The translations under genes were made by a program, and so were the position numbers. Positions 44,561 to 53,498 of a stretch of 64,000 nucleotides of DNA are shown piece after piece. Under the pieces are notes generated by a model that ran no database searches, had not been told where the DNA came from, and saw nothing but the letters and a program-made list of their open reading frames with translations. This stretch comes from Candidatus Marithrix sp. (GTDB lineage Bacteria > Pseudomonadota > Gammaproteobacteria > Beggiatoales > Beggiatoaceae), in the NCBI GenBank assembly GCA_016744775.1, contig JADGDS010000004.1, positions 186,001 through 250,000 on the forward strand, read 5' to 3'. Positions within the stretch are counted from its first letter, which is position 1. Every line of letters starts with the position of its first letter.

Positions 44561-45865
44561 TCATTCAGCACCAATAATAAACATATTTTTCTTTCCTTCC
44601 CGTGTAGGAAAGGCACTCACCTTATTAATATCACAATCATATTCCACATAAACCCCATTTACATTACCAACATTCATATTAAATGGTGGTTTGCCCTCTA
44701 ATGTTAATATTTCACCGGGATTTCTAATTCCTTCATATAGTTTTTTGTTGTTGTCATCACTAATTCTAATCCATGAACGTTTCTTAAAATGTACACATAG
44801 TGTTTGTGATACTATTGGTGGTTTTACTACTGTTATTTTTACTGGTTCTTTTGGTGGTGGTATAATAGCTGGAGTTTTAACTGGCTCAGGTACAACAACT
44901 GGAGTTTTAACTGGCTCAGGTACAACAACTGGTGTAGGAATATTATGATTGTTGATAGAAAATTGCCATGAAATTATACCCATAAAAATTATTATTATGG
45001 TAATAATAATGGTTCCTAAAATAATTAATACATTATTATTCTTCGATTCATTCTTTGCAGCTATAGTTTCATTTTGCTTATCATTTATAAACCTTGTTAA
45101 TTCTTTTTCACGTTTACCATAATTTTTTAATGTTTCTCTTAAATTCATTAAGGTTTGTTCTTTGATGATTAATTCGTGTTTAAGCCCTGAAACTTCTTGT
45201 TGATATTTATCGACTGTTGCTAGTGCATTTTTTTCATTTTCAAGACGCTGATTTAAAATCTCTTCTTGTTTAATTTTAGCTGTAAGTTGTTGTTGTAAGG
45301 TTTCTATCTCTTGATCGCGTTCTTGTAAAAGTTGTTCCTTTTTTTCTACAACTTTTTTTAAATCAACAGAAGCTGGAGCTTTTACCGCTTTTGGATTACG
45401 ACGAACTGGTTTTTTTACAACTTTTTTAACACTTTCTTCAAAATGTGCTGTGCGATAATGAGCTAAAGCAGTTTCTAAATCTCCTGCTTTACGAGCATCA
45501 TCACCACGCCGCTGCCAAATTTTTTGCCATGCGTTTATTGCTTCTTGTTGTTTTGTATCTAATTTAAATATTTGCTGATATAGTGTAATTTGTTCATTTT
45601 CATTATCAGCTTGTTTTGCTAAGATTAATAAAGTTTTAATTAAATGTGATTGTGCCGCTTGTGGCTGAAACTGATATAATTTTTCTAAAATTTCACGCGC
45701 CTCAGCGGCTTCTCCTTGCTCTAATAACATATCTGCTAATAATTGTGTAGCATTTATATTATGAGGATTTGAAGCAATTTCTTGACGCAAAGACGTAATA
45801 GCTTTGTTAAAAACAACAGTTTTATTTTTACTATAAAAATATTTTATATTATTTAGTATGTCCAT
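44561..45865 (-). CDS. TPR / coiled-coil / single-TM protein with RodZ-type C-terminal domain
   Basis: 434 aa. The N-terminal TPR-like part (about residues 20-140: LLADMLLEQGEAAEAREILEK) is followed by a basic hinge, a long coiled coil (about 165-270, rich in EKKEQLLQERDQEIETL), one membrane helix (about 277-300), a Pro/Val-rich linker with PVVVPEPVKT repeated, and a C-terminal beta domain like RodZ/DUF4115 (KRSWIRISDDNNKKLYEGI, PPFNMNVGNVNGVYVEYD). It probably spans the inner membrane as a morphogenesis or envelope scaffold. It is divergent from aceE with 21 bp between. Confidence 0.7.
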   Translation of the reverse strand: MDILNNIKYFYSKNKTVVFNKAITSLRQEIASNPHNINATQLLADMLLEQGEAAEAREILEKLYQFQPQAAQSHLIKTLLILAKQADNENEQITLYQQIFKLDTKQQEAINAWQKIWQRRGDDARKAGDLETALAHYRTAHFEESVKKVVKKPVRRNPKAVKAPASVDLKKVVEKKEQLLQERDQEIETLQQQLTAKIKQEEILNQRLENEKNALATVDKYQQEVSGLKHELIIKEQTLMNLRETLKNYGKREKELTRFINDKQNETIAAKNESKNNNVLIILGTIIITIIIIFMGIISWQFSINNHNIPTPVVVPEPVKTPVVVPEPVKTPAIIPPPKEPVKITVVKPPIVSQTLCVHFKKRSWIRISDDNNKKLYEGIRNPGEILTLEGKPPFNMNVGNVNGVYVEYDCDINKVSAFPTREGKKNMFIIGAE

Positions 45866-45886
45866 ATTTATTATATAGGAGTTTTA

Positions 45887-48535
45887 ATGATAGCTGACAT
45901 AGATCCCTTAGAAACACAGGAATGGTTAGAAGCTTTAGAAGATGTATTAGCTACAGATGGTGCTGATCGTGCCCATTATTTATTAGATCAATTGATTGAT
46001 AAAGCGCGTCGTTCTGGTGCGTATATACCACATAGTGCTAATACCGCTTATCTTAATACTATATCTACAAATCAAGGTGAAACTAGCCCCGGTGATTCTA
46101 ATCTGGAATGGAAAATTCGTTCATTAGTGCGCTGGAATGCAATGGCTATGGTAGTTAAAGCCAATCGTATTAGTACGGAATTAGGTGGACACATTGCCAG
46201 TTTTGCCTCAGCGGCTACATTATATGATGTAGGCTTAAATCATTTTTTTCATGCTAAATCAGAAAAGTCTGGTGGTGATTTAGTTTATTTTCAAGGACAT
46301 TCAGCACCGGGCTTTTATGCACGCGCTTTTTTAGAAGGTAGGATTACTGAAGAGCAAATGACCAATTTCCGCCAAGAAGTTGGTGGTAATGGCTTATCAT
46401 CTTATCCACATCCTTGGTTAATGCCAGATTTTTGGCAATTCCCTACAGTTTCTATGGGACTAGGTCCTATTATGGGAATTTACCAAGCTCGCTTTATGAA
46501 ATATTTACATGATCGTGGTATTGCTAATACAGAAGGACGAAAAGTATGGGTATTTACTGGTGATGGTGAAATGGATGAACCAGAATCTTTGGGTGCAATT
46601 TCACTAGCCGCGCGTGAAAAACTTGACAACCTAATTTTTGTGGTTAATTGTAATTTACAACGTCTCGATGGTCCAGTTCGCGGTAATTCTAGTATTATCC
46701 AAGAATTAGAAGGTGATTTCAGAGGTGCTGGTTGGAATGTCATTAAAGTCATTTGGGGTTCTAAATGGGATCCATTATTAGAAAAAGATACTAAGGGTTT
46801 ATTAAAAAAACGCATGGAAGAATGCGTTGATGGTGAATATCAAAGCTATAAAGCCAAAGGTGGTGCCTATACTCGCGAACATTTTTTTGGTAAATACCCC
46901 GAATTAAAAGAAATGGTTAAAGATTTAACCGATGATGAAATTTGGCGTTTAAATCGTGGTGGGCATGATCCACGTAAAGTTTATGCCGCTTATGCCTCTG
47001 CTGTAAAACATAAGGGTCAACCTACAGTAATTTTAGCCAAAACTGTTAAAGGTTATGGCATGGGATCCGCTGGTGAAGGGCAAAATGCTACTCATCAACA
47101 GAAGAAGATGGATGAAGAATCCATGCGAGCATTTCGTGATCGCTTTAATATTCCTGTTTCAGATGAACAAGTTGCTCAAGCCTCATTTTATAAACCACCC
47201 GCTGATAGCCCAGAAATGCAATATTTGCATAAACAGCGAACCGCTTTAGGTGGTTATTTACCTAACCGCACACAAAATGCAACTTCTTTACCAGTACCAG
47301 ATTTAAGTATCTTTAATGCGATGCTAAAAAGTACTGGTGAACGTGAAATGTCAACCACTATGGCTTTTGTGCGCATGTTGACAGCACTTACCCGTGATAA
47401 AAATATGAGTAAGTACATTGTACCAATTATTCCTGATGAAGCACGAACCTTTGGTATTGAAGGCATGTTTCGACAACTAGGAATTTATTCTTCACAAGGG
47501 CAATTATATGATCCACAAGATTCTGATCAATTAATGTATTATCGAGAAGATAAAAAAGGTCAAATTCTTGAAGAAGGTATTTGTGAAGCCGGTGCAATGT
47601 CATCATGGATAGCCGCTGCCAGTGCCTATACCAATCATGATATAAACATGGTGCCATTTTATATTTATTACTCCATGTTTGGTTTCCAACGCATTGGTGA
47701 TTTAGCATGGGCTGCTGGCGATATGCAAGCACGCGGATTCTTAATTGGTGCAACTGCCGGGCGTACTACCTTAGCAGGAGAAGGCTTACAACATCAAGAC
47801 GGGCACGGCATGATGTTAGCAGCAAATATACCTAACTGTGTAGCTTATGACCCTACATTTGCTTATGAAATGGCAGTGATTATTCATGACGGCTTACGTC
47901 GCATGTATGAAAAACAAGAAAATATTTTCTACTACATCACAGCGATGAATGAAAACTACACTCATCCAGCAATGCCAGAAGGTGTAGAACAAGATATTAT
48001 CAAAGGCATGTACTTGTTTAAACAAGAAACTAGCGATGCTCCAAAAGTTCAACTCCTAGGTAGCGGCACAATTTTACGTGAAGTAATCGCTGCTGGCACA
48101 CTATTAGCTGAAGATTTTGGAATATCTGCTGATATTTGGAGTGTCACTAGTTTTACTGAATTAGCGCGTCAAGGTACAGATGTTGAACGCTGGAATATGT
48201 TACATCCAGAAGATACTGCTCGCACTTGCCACATCAGTGATTGTCTTAAAGATACAAAAGGTCCAATTGTCGCAGCTACTGACTATGTCAGAGCCTACCC
48301 AAATCAAATTCGTTTTTGTATTCATCGCCCTTACTATGTATTAGGCACAGATGGCTATGGACGTAGTGATACACGTAAAAATTTACGTCACTTCTTTGAA
48401 GTGAATCGTTATTATATAACTCTGATGGCACTTAAATCTTTAGCAGATGAAGGAACAATACCTACAAGTAAAGTCTCTGAAGCTATTACAAAATATAACT
48501 TAGATATAAATAAACCTAACCCAATTACAGTTTAA
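45887..48535 (+). CDS. aceE: Pyruvate dehydrogenase E1 component, homodimeric type
   Basis: Thiamine-diphosphate enzyme that decarboxylates pyruvate and acetylates the E2 lipoyl group (882 aa, full length). GHIASFASAATLYDVGLNHFF, the ThDP motif TGDGEMDEPESLGAI...NLIFVVNCNLQRLDGPVRGN (shown in parts), KGYGMGSAGEGQNATHQ, and C-terminal TTLAGEGLQHQDGHG and VTDY-type YVRAYPNQI. It is followed 11 nt later by aceF. lpd is not in the window. Confidence 0.97.
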   Translation: MIADIDPLETQEWLEALEDVLATDGADRAHYLLDQLIDKARRSGAYIPHSANTAYLNTISTNQGETSPGDSNLEWKIRSLVRWNAMAMVVKANRISTELGGHIASFASAATLYDVGLNHFFHAKSEKSGGDLVYFQGHSAPGFYARAFLEGRITEEQMTNFRQEVGGNGLSSYPHPWLMPDFWQFPTVSMGLGPIMGIYQARFMKYLHDRGIANTEGRKVWVFTGDGEMDEPESLGAISLAAREKLDNLIFVVNCNLQRLDGPVRGNSSIIQELEGDFRGAGWNVIKVIWGSKWDPLLEKDTKGLLKKRMEECVDGEYQSYKAKGGAYTREHFFGKYPELKEMVKDLTDDEIWRLNRGGHDPRKVYAAYASAVKHKGQPTVILAKTVKGYGMGSAGEGQNATHQQKKMDEESMRAFRDRFNIPVSDEQVAQASFYKPPADSPEMQYLHKQRTALGGYLPNRTQNATSLPVPDLSIFNAMLKSTGEREMSTTMAFVRMLTALTRDKNMSKYIVPIIPDEARTFGIEGMFRQLGIYSSQGQLYDPQDSDQLMYYREDKKGQILEEGICEAGAMSSWIAAASAYTNHDINMVPFYIYYSMFGFQRIGDLAWAAGDMQARGFLIGATAGRTTLAGEGLQHQDGHGMMLAANIPNCVAYDPTFAYEMAVIIHDGLRRMYEKQENIFYYITAMNENYTHPAMPEGVEQDIIKGMYLFKQETSDAPKVQLLGSGTILREVIAAGTLLAEDFGISADIWSVTSFTELARQGTDVERWNMLHPEDTARTCHISDCLKDTKGPIVAATDYVRAYPNQIRFCIHRPYYVLGTDGYGRSDTRKNLRHFFEVNRYYITLMALKSLADEGTIPTSKVSEAITKYNLDINKPNPITV

Positions 48536-48546
48536 AAGGAAACGCA

Positions 48547-49755
48547 ATGTCAATTCAAGAGATTAAAATTCCTGATATTGGTGATTTCAAAGATGTACCA
48601 GTCTTAGAAATCTTAATCAGCAGTGGTGATAGTGTTGAGCTTGAACAATCTATAATGACTTTAGAAAGTGACAAGGCAACACTAGATATACCATCACCAA
48701 GTGCAGGCATAGTTAAAGAGCTGAAAATCAAAGAAGGAGATAAAGTCTCTAAAGGCATGGTCTTTATGACTATGGAAATTACAGCAGATTCAGATTCAGC
48801 ACCAGCAGTTGAAGAAACAGTTAAAGAACCAGAACCAGAACCAGTTGTTGAAAAAGTTGAAGAAAAACAAGAAGTAGATGATTTTAGTGCTGGTCCAGCG
48901 GTTAGAAAACTAGCCCGAGACTTAGAAATTGATTTAACTCAAATCAAAGGAACAGGGCGTAATGGCAGAATTTTAAAAGAAGACATAAAACAAGCCATAA
49001 AAACATCATCAAGTTCAGAAGGTATTCCAACAATTCCAGCGATTGACTTTAATCAATTTGGAGAAACTGAAACTACTCCATTAAGTAGAATCAAAAAAAT
49101 ATCAGGAACCAGCCTACACCGTAGCTGGCTAAATATACCTCATGTAACTCAATTTGACGAAGCTGACATTACAGAACTAGAAAAATTCCGTAAAGAACTA
49201 GCACCAGAAGCTCAAAAGCGCGAACTAAAAGTTACACTATTATCCCTATTAATGAAAGCTACAGTAGTAGCATTAAAACAATTTCCAGACTTTAATGCCT
49301 CACTGGATACAAACCAAGAAAACCTGATACTGAAAAAATATTACCATATTGGTGTAGCAGTAGAAACACCTAATGGCTTAATGGTTCCAGTAATCAAAGA
49401 CGTAGATAAAAAAGGCATATTTGAATTAGCGGCTGACTTAACAGAACTAAGTAAAAAAGCACGCGACGGCAAATTATCACCAGCCGAAATGCAAGGAGCA
49501 TCATTTACAATAAGCAGCCTAGGCGGCATAGGAGGCACAGCATTTACACCAATAGTAAATGCACCAGAAGTTGCAATACTAGGCGTATCACGTTCAAAAA
49601 TGCAACCAATCTACCAAGATGGCGAATTTGTACCGCGCCTAATGCTACCATTATCATTATCATATGATCATAGAGTAATAGACGGAGCCGCTGGAGCAAG
49701 ATTCACTCGCCACCTAAGCTTCTTACTCTCAGATGTTCGACATTTATTGCTTTAA
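48547..49755 (+). CDS. aceF: Dihydrolipoamide acetyltransferase (E2 of pyruvate dehydrogenase)
   Basis: 402 aa. One lipoyl domain with the lipoyl lysine in LESDKATLDIPSP (about residue 42), an acidic Pro/Glu linker, a peripheral-subunit-binding domain (AGPAVRKLARDLEIDLTQIKG), a second linker and a catalytic domain ending in the active-site motif SYDHRVIDGAAGARF. E. coli has three lipoyl domains, so this is the short form. The 3' half uses A-ending codons heavily. It forms an operon with aceE. Confidence 0.95.
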   Translation: MSIQEIKIPDIGDFKDVPVLEILISSGDSVELEQSIMTLESDKATLDIPSPSAGIVKELKIKEGDKVSKGMVFMTMEITADSDSAPAVEETVKEPEPEPVVEKVEEKQEVDDFSAGPAVRKLARDLEIDLTQIKGTGRNGRILKEDIKQAIKTSSSSEGIPTIPAIDFNQFGETETTPLSRIKKISGTSLHRSWLNIPHVTQFDEADITELEKFRKELAPEAQKRELKVTLLSLLMKATVVALKQFPDFNASLDTNQENLILKKYYHIGVAVETPNGLMVPVIKDVDKKGIFELAADLTELSKKARDGKLSPAEMQGASFTISSLGGIGGTAFTPIVNAPEVAILGVSRSKMQPIYQDGEFVPRLMLPLSLSYDHRVIDGAAGARFTRHLSFLLSDVRHLLL

Positions 49756-49765
49756 ACCATAAAAA

Positions 49766-49806
49766 AACCTGACAGGTTTTAAAAACCTGTCAGGTTTAAA
49801 ACCTGT
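49766..49806. repeat. AACCTGACAGGTT-type palindromic repeat (1.5 copies)
   Basis: AACCTGACAGGTTTT, then AAAACCTGTCAGGTTT, then a further AAACCTGT half. It lies between the aceF stop and the HEPN-like gene and may terminate aceEF. Confidence 0.85.
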
Positions 49807-49816
49807 GAGTATTATA

Positions 49817-50230
49817 ATGTACGGAGAACTACTAAAAAAATTTGAAAATATTGAAAACTTAGCTGGTAAAGCATGGCAACACGGTTTAAACCTAGACTTA
49901 ATAGAACAAACAAAGATAAAAGACTGTTCTATGCACTGTTTTCATTACCAGCAAATGTTTGAAATGTTATTCAAACATTTACTACAAACAAAAAGCAAAT
50001 ATGGCTCTTATTCACATAGTCATAAATTACATAAACTATTAGAAGAACTAATAGAATATACCAACTTTAGAACCAATAAATCTAAATATAGAATGGCATT
50101 GCAAGTGATAACTGTTTGTGCAGAAGAATATAGATACAACTTCCTAATAGACTGTGAAGCCTATCAAGAAAGTATAGAAATAAGCAATGAACTACTAAAA
50201 GAATTATTAAAATTTGAAGTTACCACTTAA
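49817..50230 (+). CDS. HEPN-like helical protein
   Basis: 137 aa from the ATG at 49817. All-helical, with ENLAGKAWQHGLNLDLIEQT, SMHCFHYQQMFEMLFKHLL and SHSHKLHKLLEELI, the layout of HEPN/MNT-type proteins, where a helix bundle binds or cuts RNA. A clear R-x4-6-H RNase motif is missing: only EEYRYNFLID appears, so ribonuclease activity is doubtful. No nucleotidyltransferase partner is adjacent. The ribosome site is poor. The assignment rests on pattern only. Confidence 0.55.
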   Translation: MYGELLKKFENIENLAGKAWQHGLNLDLIEQTKIKDCSMHCFHYQQMFEMLFKHLLQTKSKYGSYSHSHKLHKLLEELIEYTNFRTNKSKYRMALQVITVCAEEYRYNFLIDCEAYQESIEISNELLKELLKFEVTT

Positions 50231-50234
50231 AACT

Positions 50235-50759
50235 TCATAAGAACAGAGAAATTTTTGAATGGAATTGAGGATTTAAACCGGCAGATTCCTTAGCAATATT
50301 TAGCTGCATGTTTGCATTTGCTATTTCCATAAGAGAAGCTTCAATATATTTACGTTGTTTTTGTTCAAACCATTTTAAAACTTTTGCCAAATGCCAAATA
50401 GCAAATTTTCCTTCATGAATTGGTGTAGGGAAAGTAAGGTCATCTGTTAGAATAAGTTTTCTCATATCTTGGCAAGAAAATCCTAATATTTCAGCCATAT
50501 CATAAATACTAACCAAATCCGGCGTTGCTTCAACTAGCCTTGCATCTGGTATTACACTCTTTACTTCTTTTATTGCTGTGAGTATAGCTTCATAAGCATT
50601 ATTAGCTTCTCGAAAAAACTGAAAAGCTATTCTGCCTTTTTGACCTATTCCAATTAAAGCATCATCACAACCAACTTTGCCTAACAACTCTATATAAGAT
50701 TCAGCTTCTGAATTAGTATTAGATAAAGAGAATTTAAGTGTAAAATCAAATTGTTTCAT
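50235..50759 (-). CDS. Helix-turn-helix protein paired with a HicA-like gene
   Basis: 174 aa. The N-terminal half resembles a HicB-like or ACT-like alpha/beta fold (FDFTLKFSLSNTNSEAESYIELLGKVGCDDALIGIGQKGRIAF). The C-terminal half has a MerR/AlpA-like helix-turn-helix (VSIYDMAEILGFSCQDMRKLIL and FPTPIHEGKFAIWHLAKVLKWF, each an inferred HTH part). It lies 3 nt after the HicA-like gene and would act as antitoxin and repressor if the pair is a toxin-antitoxin module. Confidence 0.6.
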   Translation of the reverse strand: MKQFDFTLKFSLSNTNSEAESYIELLGKVGCDDALIGIGQKGRIAFQFFREANNAYEAILTAIKEVKSVIPDARLVEATPDLVSIYDMAEILGFSCQDMRKLILTDDLTFPTPIHEGKFAIWHLAKVLKWFEQKQRKYIEASLMEIANANMQLNIAKESAGLNPQFHSKISLFL

Positions 50760-50762
50760 AAT

Positions 50763-51023
50763 TTACTCCTCAAAATAATCATTCTTTCGAGCTGTACAAT
50801 TATCAACAACTCTCCGAATTTGTTTAGCATGGTTGGTAGCATTTTTAGGTGTACTCCATATACTAGAAACACAGAAATCACCACAATGACACTGCTTGTC
50901 ATTGAATGGACAATAAATTTTTCCCCAAGCATGACTTCCTCCAACTTCAACCCTCCAACCTTGCGCTTCGGCATAAACTAAAGCATTTTCAATTTCTTTT
51001 TTAGAGTGTTTCTTTCGTGCCAT
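50763..51023 (-). CDS. HicA-like small protein with a four-cysteine insert
   Basis: 86 aa. RVEVGGSHAWGKIYCP carries the HicA-type G-x-S-H with the catalytic-type histidine of the dsRBD-like RNase fold. IWSTPKNATNHAKQIRRVVD follows. Four cysteines in between (YCPFNDKQCHCGDFC) may bind zinc, which standard HicA lacks. It is the first gene of a two-gene unit with an HTH partner, the order of hicAB. Function as a toxin is inferred. Confidence 0.6.
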   Translation of the reverse strand: MARKKHSKKEIENALVYAEAQGWRVEVGGSHAWGKIYCPFNDKQCHCGDFCVSSIWSTPKNATNHAKQIRRVVDNCTARKNDYFEE

Positions 51024-51054
51024 AATAAGGTGATATTCATCTAATATTTAATGT

Positions 51055-52353
51055 TTAAAACTTCATTCCAACCCCAAGAACAAGTTCATATTGAGACATT
51101 TCTAAATAACCTGTTTGTGGTCCAGTATTTGGATTACTGCCATCTAATTTCTCATTAGGCATATAACTAAATGCAAAATTCAATTCCATTTTTTCTGAAA
51201 TTGGTGTAGTCAATCCAAAAGAATAATGTGTTCTGACAACAGCAGGGGCAAGAGTATTAAATAAACCTTGTGTACCGGAAAATGGTTCACTAGCATGACT
51301 ATAACCAGCACGAAGTGTTAGTTTTGGACTATATTCCCATTGCACTCCAAACTTATAAACATTCATATCTTCCCATCCAAATCCTAGCCCATCATCAGTA
51401 CCCAATAAAGTTTGTCCGGGCATGAAAATTAGATCAGAAGAATTAGACATCGACTTAACACCACTATATTCAATACGTTGATAATCAAAAGCTAATGTTA
51501 CAGATGGAACCACTTGATACGCTACACCTAAATTAAAAGTTGCAGGAATATCAAAACTACCTTCTTCAGCAAAAAGTCCCTTATAATCATCAAATTCCGT
51601 CATTAACAACTTAGTTTGATAAGAAGCTCCTAAAGTCAAAGTATCCGTAATTTTTCCTAACCAACCAATACGCACGCCACCCCCGTAAGATAAATCATGT
51701 CCATTATTTGTTACTTTATTAGGATGATTTGAAAACATAGTAAAAGGCTGTAAACCTTGAGCTTCAAAAGCTTGAATGGCTAAAATTGGAGTAATACCAA
51801 CAGAATGTTGTGCATTGATTTTTATCGAATAAGTGACTCCAATAAACATTTGCATCAGATCAATACCAGTCGGCGAAGAAGCCATACTTGAAGGCATCAT
51901 AGGATTACCAAAATTTCTAAATATTGCACTATCGTATTCGCTATTCATTCCACCATTACCATAAACTGCAACACCAATAGAACTTTGATCATCTAACATA
52001 TAATTATATCCAAAATGAGGAATTACAAATAAATCATTAGTGCTATCGTAAGTAGCTGCTGGAATTGAAGCTGGACCATTAGGTGGTCCAATTGGCGAAG
52101 CATCATTATTAGCTGTAAAACTTCGTGAAGGCGAAAATAAAGCAAAACCATAATCCATACGATCACCAACATGAACCAAAGAGGCAGGATTAGTTGCAGC
52201 ACACATAGTACCTACAGTCATTGCTGTACAGGCACCTGCCATGGATTTAGATTTAGCACCATAACCATGTGAAAAATAGCCATTAGTGGCATAAAGATTG
52301 GATGATAATAAAATTATCATCACAGACATTAGTTGTTTTTTATATATTTTCAT
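51055..52353 (-). CDS. Outer-membrane transport protein, FadL/TodX family
   Basis: 432 aa from the ATG at 52353. The signal peptide ends SSNLYA, then TNGYFSHGYGAKSKSMAGAC with the FadL-type N-terminal hatch, NPASLVHVGDRMDYG, repeated barrel strands (VTLAFDYQRIEYSGVKSMSN, LTLRAGYSHASEPFSG) and terminal MKF. The family takes up long-chain fatty acids or hydrocarbons through the outer membrane. A longer start at a GTG (52410) would put extra residues before the signal peptide, so I chose the ATG. Confidence 0.92.
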   Translation of the reverse strand: MKIYKKQLMSVMIILLSSNLYATNGYFSHGYGAKSKSMAGACTAMTVGTMCAATNPASLVHVGDRMDYGFALFSPSRSFTANNDASPIGPPNGPASIPAATYDSTNDLFVIPHFGYNYMLDDQSSIGVAVYGNGGMNSEYDSAIFRNFGNPMMPSSMASSPTGIDLMQMFIGVTYSIKINAQHSVGITPILAIQAFEAQGLQPFTMFSNHPNKVTNNGHDLSYGGGVRIGWLGKITDTLTLGASYQTKLLMTEFDDYKGLFAEEGSFDIPATFNLGVAYQVVPSVTLAFDYQRIEYSGVKSMSNSSDLIFMPGQTLLGTDDGLGFGWEDMNVYKFGVQWEYSPKLTLRAGYSHASEPFSGTQGLFNTLAPAVVRTHYSFGLTTPISEKMELNFAFSYMPNEKLDGSNPNTGPQTGYLEMSQYELVLGVGMKF

Positions 52354-52424
52354 AATTATGTTAGTCTTTTTATAAAAAAAACTATCATAACTAAGTATTA
52401 AAAAAAACACAACTATATAAGTTA

Positions 52425-52865
52425 TTAATAATATACTAAATTATCAAGTATTTCATTTTTATATTTCTGCTCTAAAACCGGGCTAATTTTAATAGCAGCA
52501 ATAACCTGCTCTTGCGACTCAGTACTAATAAACCCTTTAATTTGTCGCATATCAGCCTGTACCTGAGTTAAAATATCATTCAAAGAAAATTGCCTACAAA
52601 CTTCACGACAATCTACATAAGAATCATGTGTTAAAAAGAAATTTTGGTTAGCCTTTAATCGAGCTTGACACTGATTTAAATAATTTCTACTCCTTACATA
52701 TGGATGTATTCTGGAATTAACCATAAAAAGTAAGGGTTGTGGCTCAATACTGACAATTAAAAAATATTTATTTTTTGGTGGTGTAGTAAATTTACAATAT
52801 AGACGAATAATTTGCCACGGCAAGATCTTTTCTCGAAGACTTCTCTCTCGTTGTTTGTTATTCAT
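52425..52865 (-). CDS. Putative toxin partner of the Panacea-domain protein
   Basis: 146 aa, not recognised with certainty. The N-terminal part (LPWQIIRLYCKFTTPPKNKYFLIV) has the look of a PemK/MazF-like SH3 barrel start, and the C-terminal half is helical (VQADMRQIKGFISTESQEQV). It lies 124 bp downstream of a Panacea-domain antitoxin-like gene on the same strand. Panacea genes are paired with very diverse toxins. The role is inferred from this pairing. Confidence 0.5.
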   Translation of the reverse strand: MNNKQRERSLREKILPWQIIRLYCKFTTPPKNKYFLIVSIEPQPLLFMVNSRIHPYVRSRNYLNQCQARLKANQNFFLTHDSYVDCREVCRQFSLNDILTQVQADMRQIKGFISTESQEQVIAAIKISPVLEQKYKNEILDNLVYY

Positions 52866-52926
52866 AAAAAACCCCTAAAAAAGCCACAAGTTATAATACT
52901 CATGGCTTATATAATATACCCCTAAT

Positions 52927-52984
52927 TAATTACAATAAAATCGTAGATTCATTGTAATTATGAGGCGACAATCTTAGAATTGTC
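52927..52984. promoter_or_regulatory. Two inverted repeats in the panA-toxin gap (possible operator)
   Basis: TAATTACAAT (52927-52936) mirrors ATTGTAATTA (52951-52960), and GACAAT (52967-52972) mirrors ATTGTC (52979-52984). Tandem dyads between the two genes suggest a regulated promoter for the downstream gene. Confidence 0.4.
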
Positions 52985-52989
52985 AACAT

Positions 52990-53469
52990 TTATAAGGGAT
53001 AGCAGGGTTCACATAGATAATCAAGCAAAGAATCAGCATCTGAAAAACTAGCAACAATTTGTTCAATGTTTATATAATCATTTTCACCAACTGATTGCCA
53101 AGATAAATCCTTACTTAATTCTTGAAATGATAATTGACTAGCCTGTTTTAAACATTCTAAATCAGACTCACTGAAATAATCGAGATGAGCGGCACGTAAA
53201 GGATGAACTAAAAACTCATCTTCAACTATAAAAACTTGTTTAGCATCTACATTTTTTAAAAGCTTATACATGCCACTAGGCACTGGCGCATTTTTCATAG
53301 CAATATAACTATCACCGCAAATAAAACGTCCATATTTTTCTAAATGTTGTTTATCAGCAAAATACATGATTTTGCAAATACGATGAAAACTTGGTTGCTC
53401 AATAGAAGCTGCAATATATAAAATTACTTCTATTGCTTTTTCAGTATTAAATACAAAAGGATGTTTCAT
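52990..53469 (-). CDS. Panacea (SocA/DUF4065) domain protein
   Basis: 159 aa. Pattern of the domain: FNTEKAIEVILYIAASIEQPSFHRICKIMYFADKQHLEKYGRFICGDSYIAMKNAPVPSGMYKLL (seen as parts ICKIMYFADKQHLEKYG, GDSYIAMKNAPVPSGMY). Panacea-domain proteins act as antitoxins or protease adaptors in many toxin-antitoxin pairs. The gene is followed by a small unknown gene that would be the toxin. It is divergent in role from the hemL operon just upstream. Confidence 0.85.
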   Translation of the reverse strand: MKHPFVFNTEKAIEVILYIAASIEQPSFHRICKIMYFADKQHLEKYGRFICGDSYIAMKNAPVPSGMYKLLKNVDAKQVFIVEDEFLVHPLRAAHLDYFSESDLECLKQASQLSFQELSKDLSWQSVGENDYINIEQIVASFSDADSLLDYLCEPCYPL

Positions 53470-53498
53470 AATTGTTGCCTTTCTTAAGGTTTATACAA

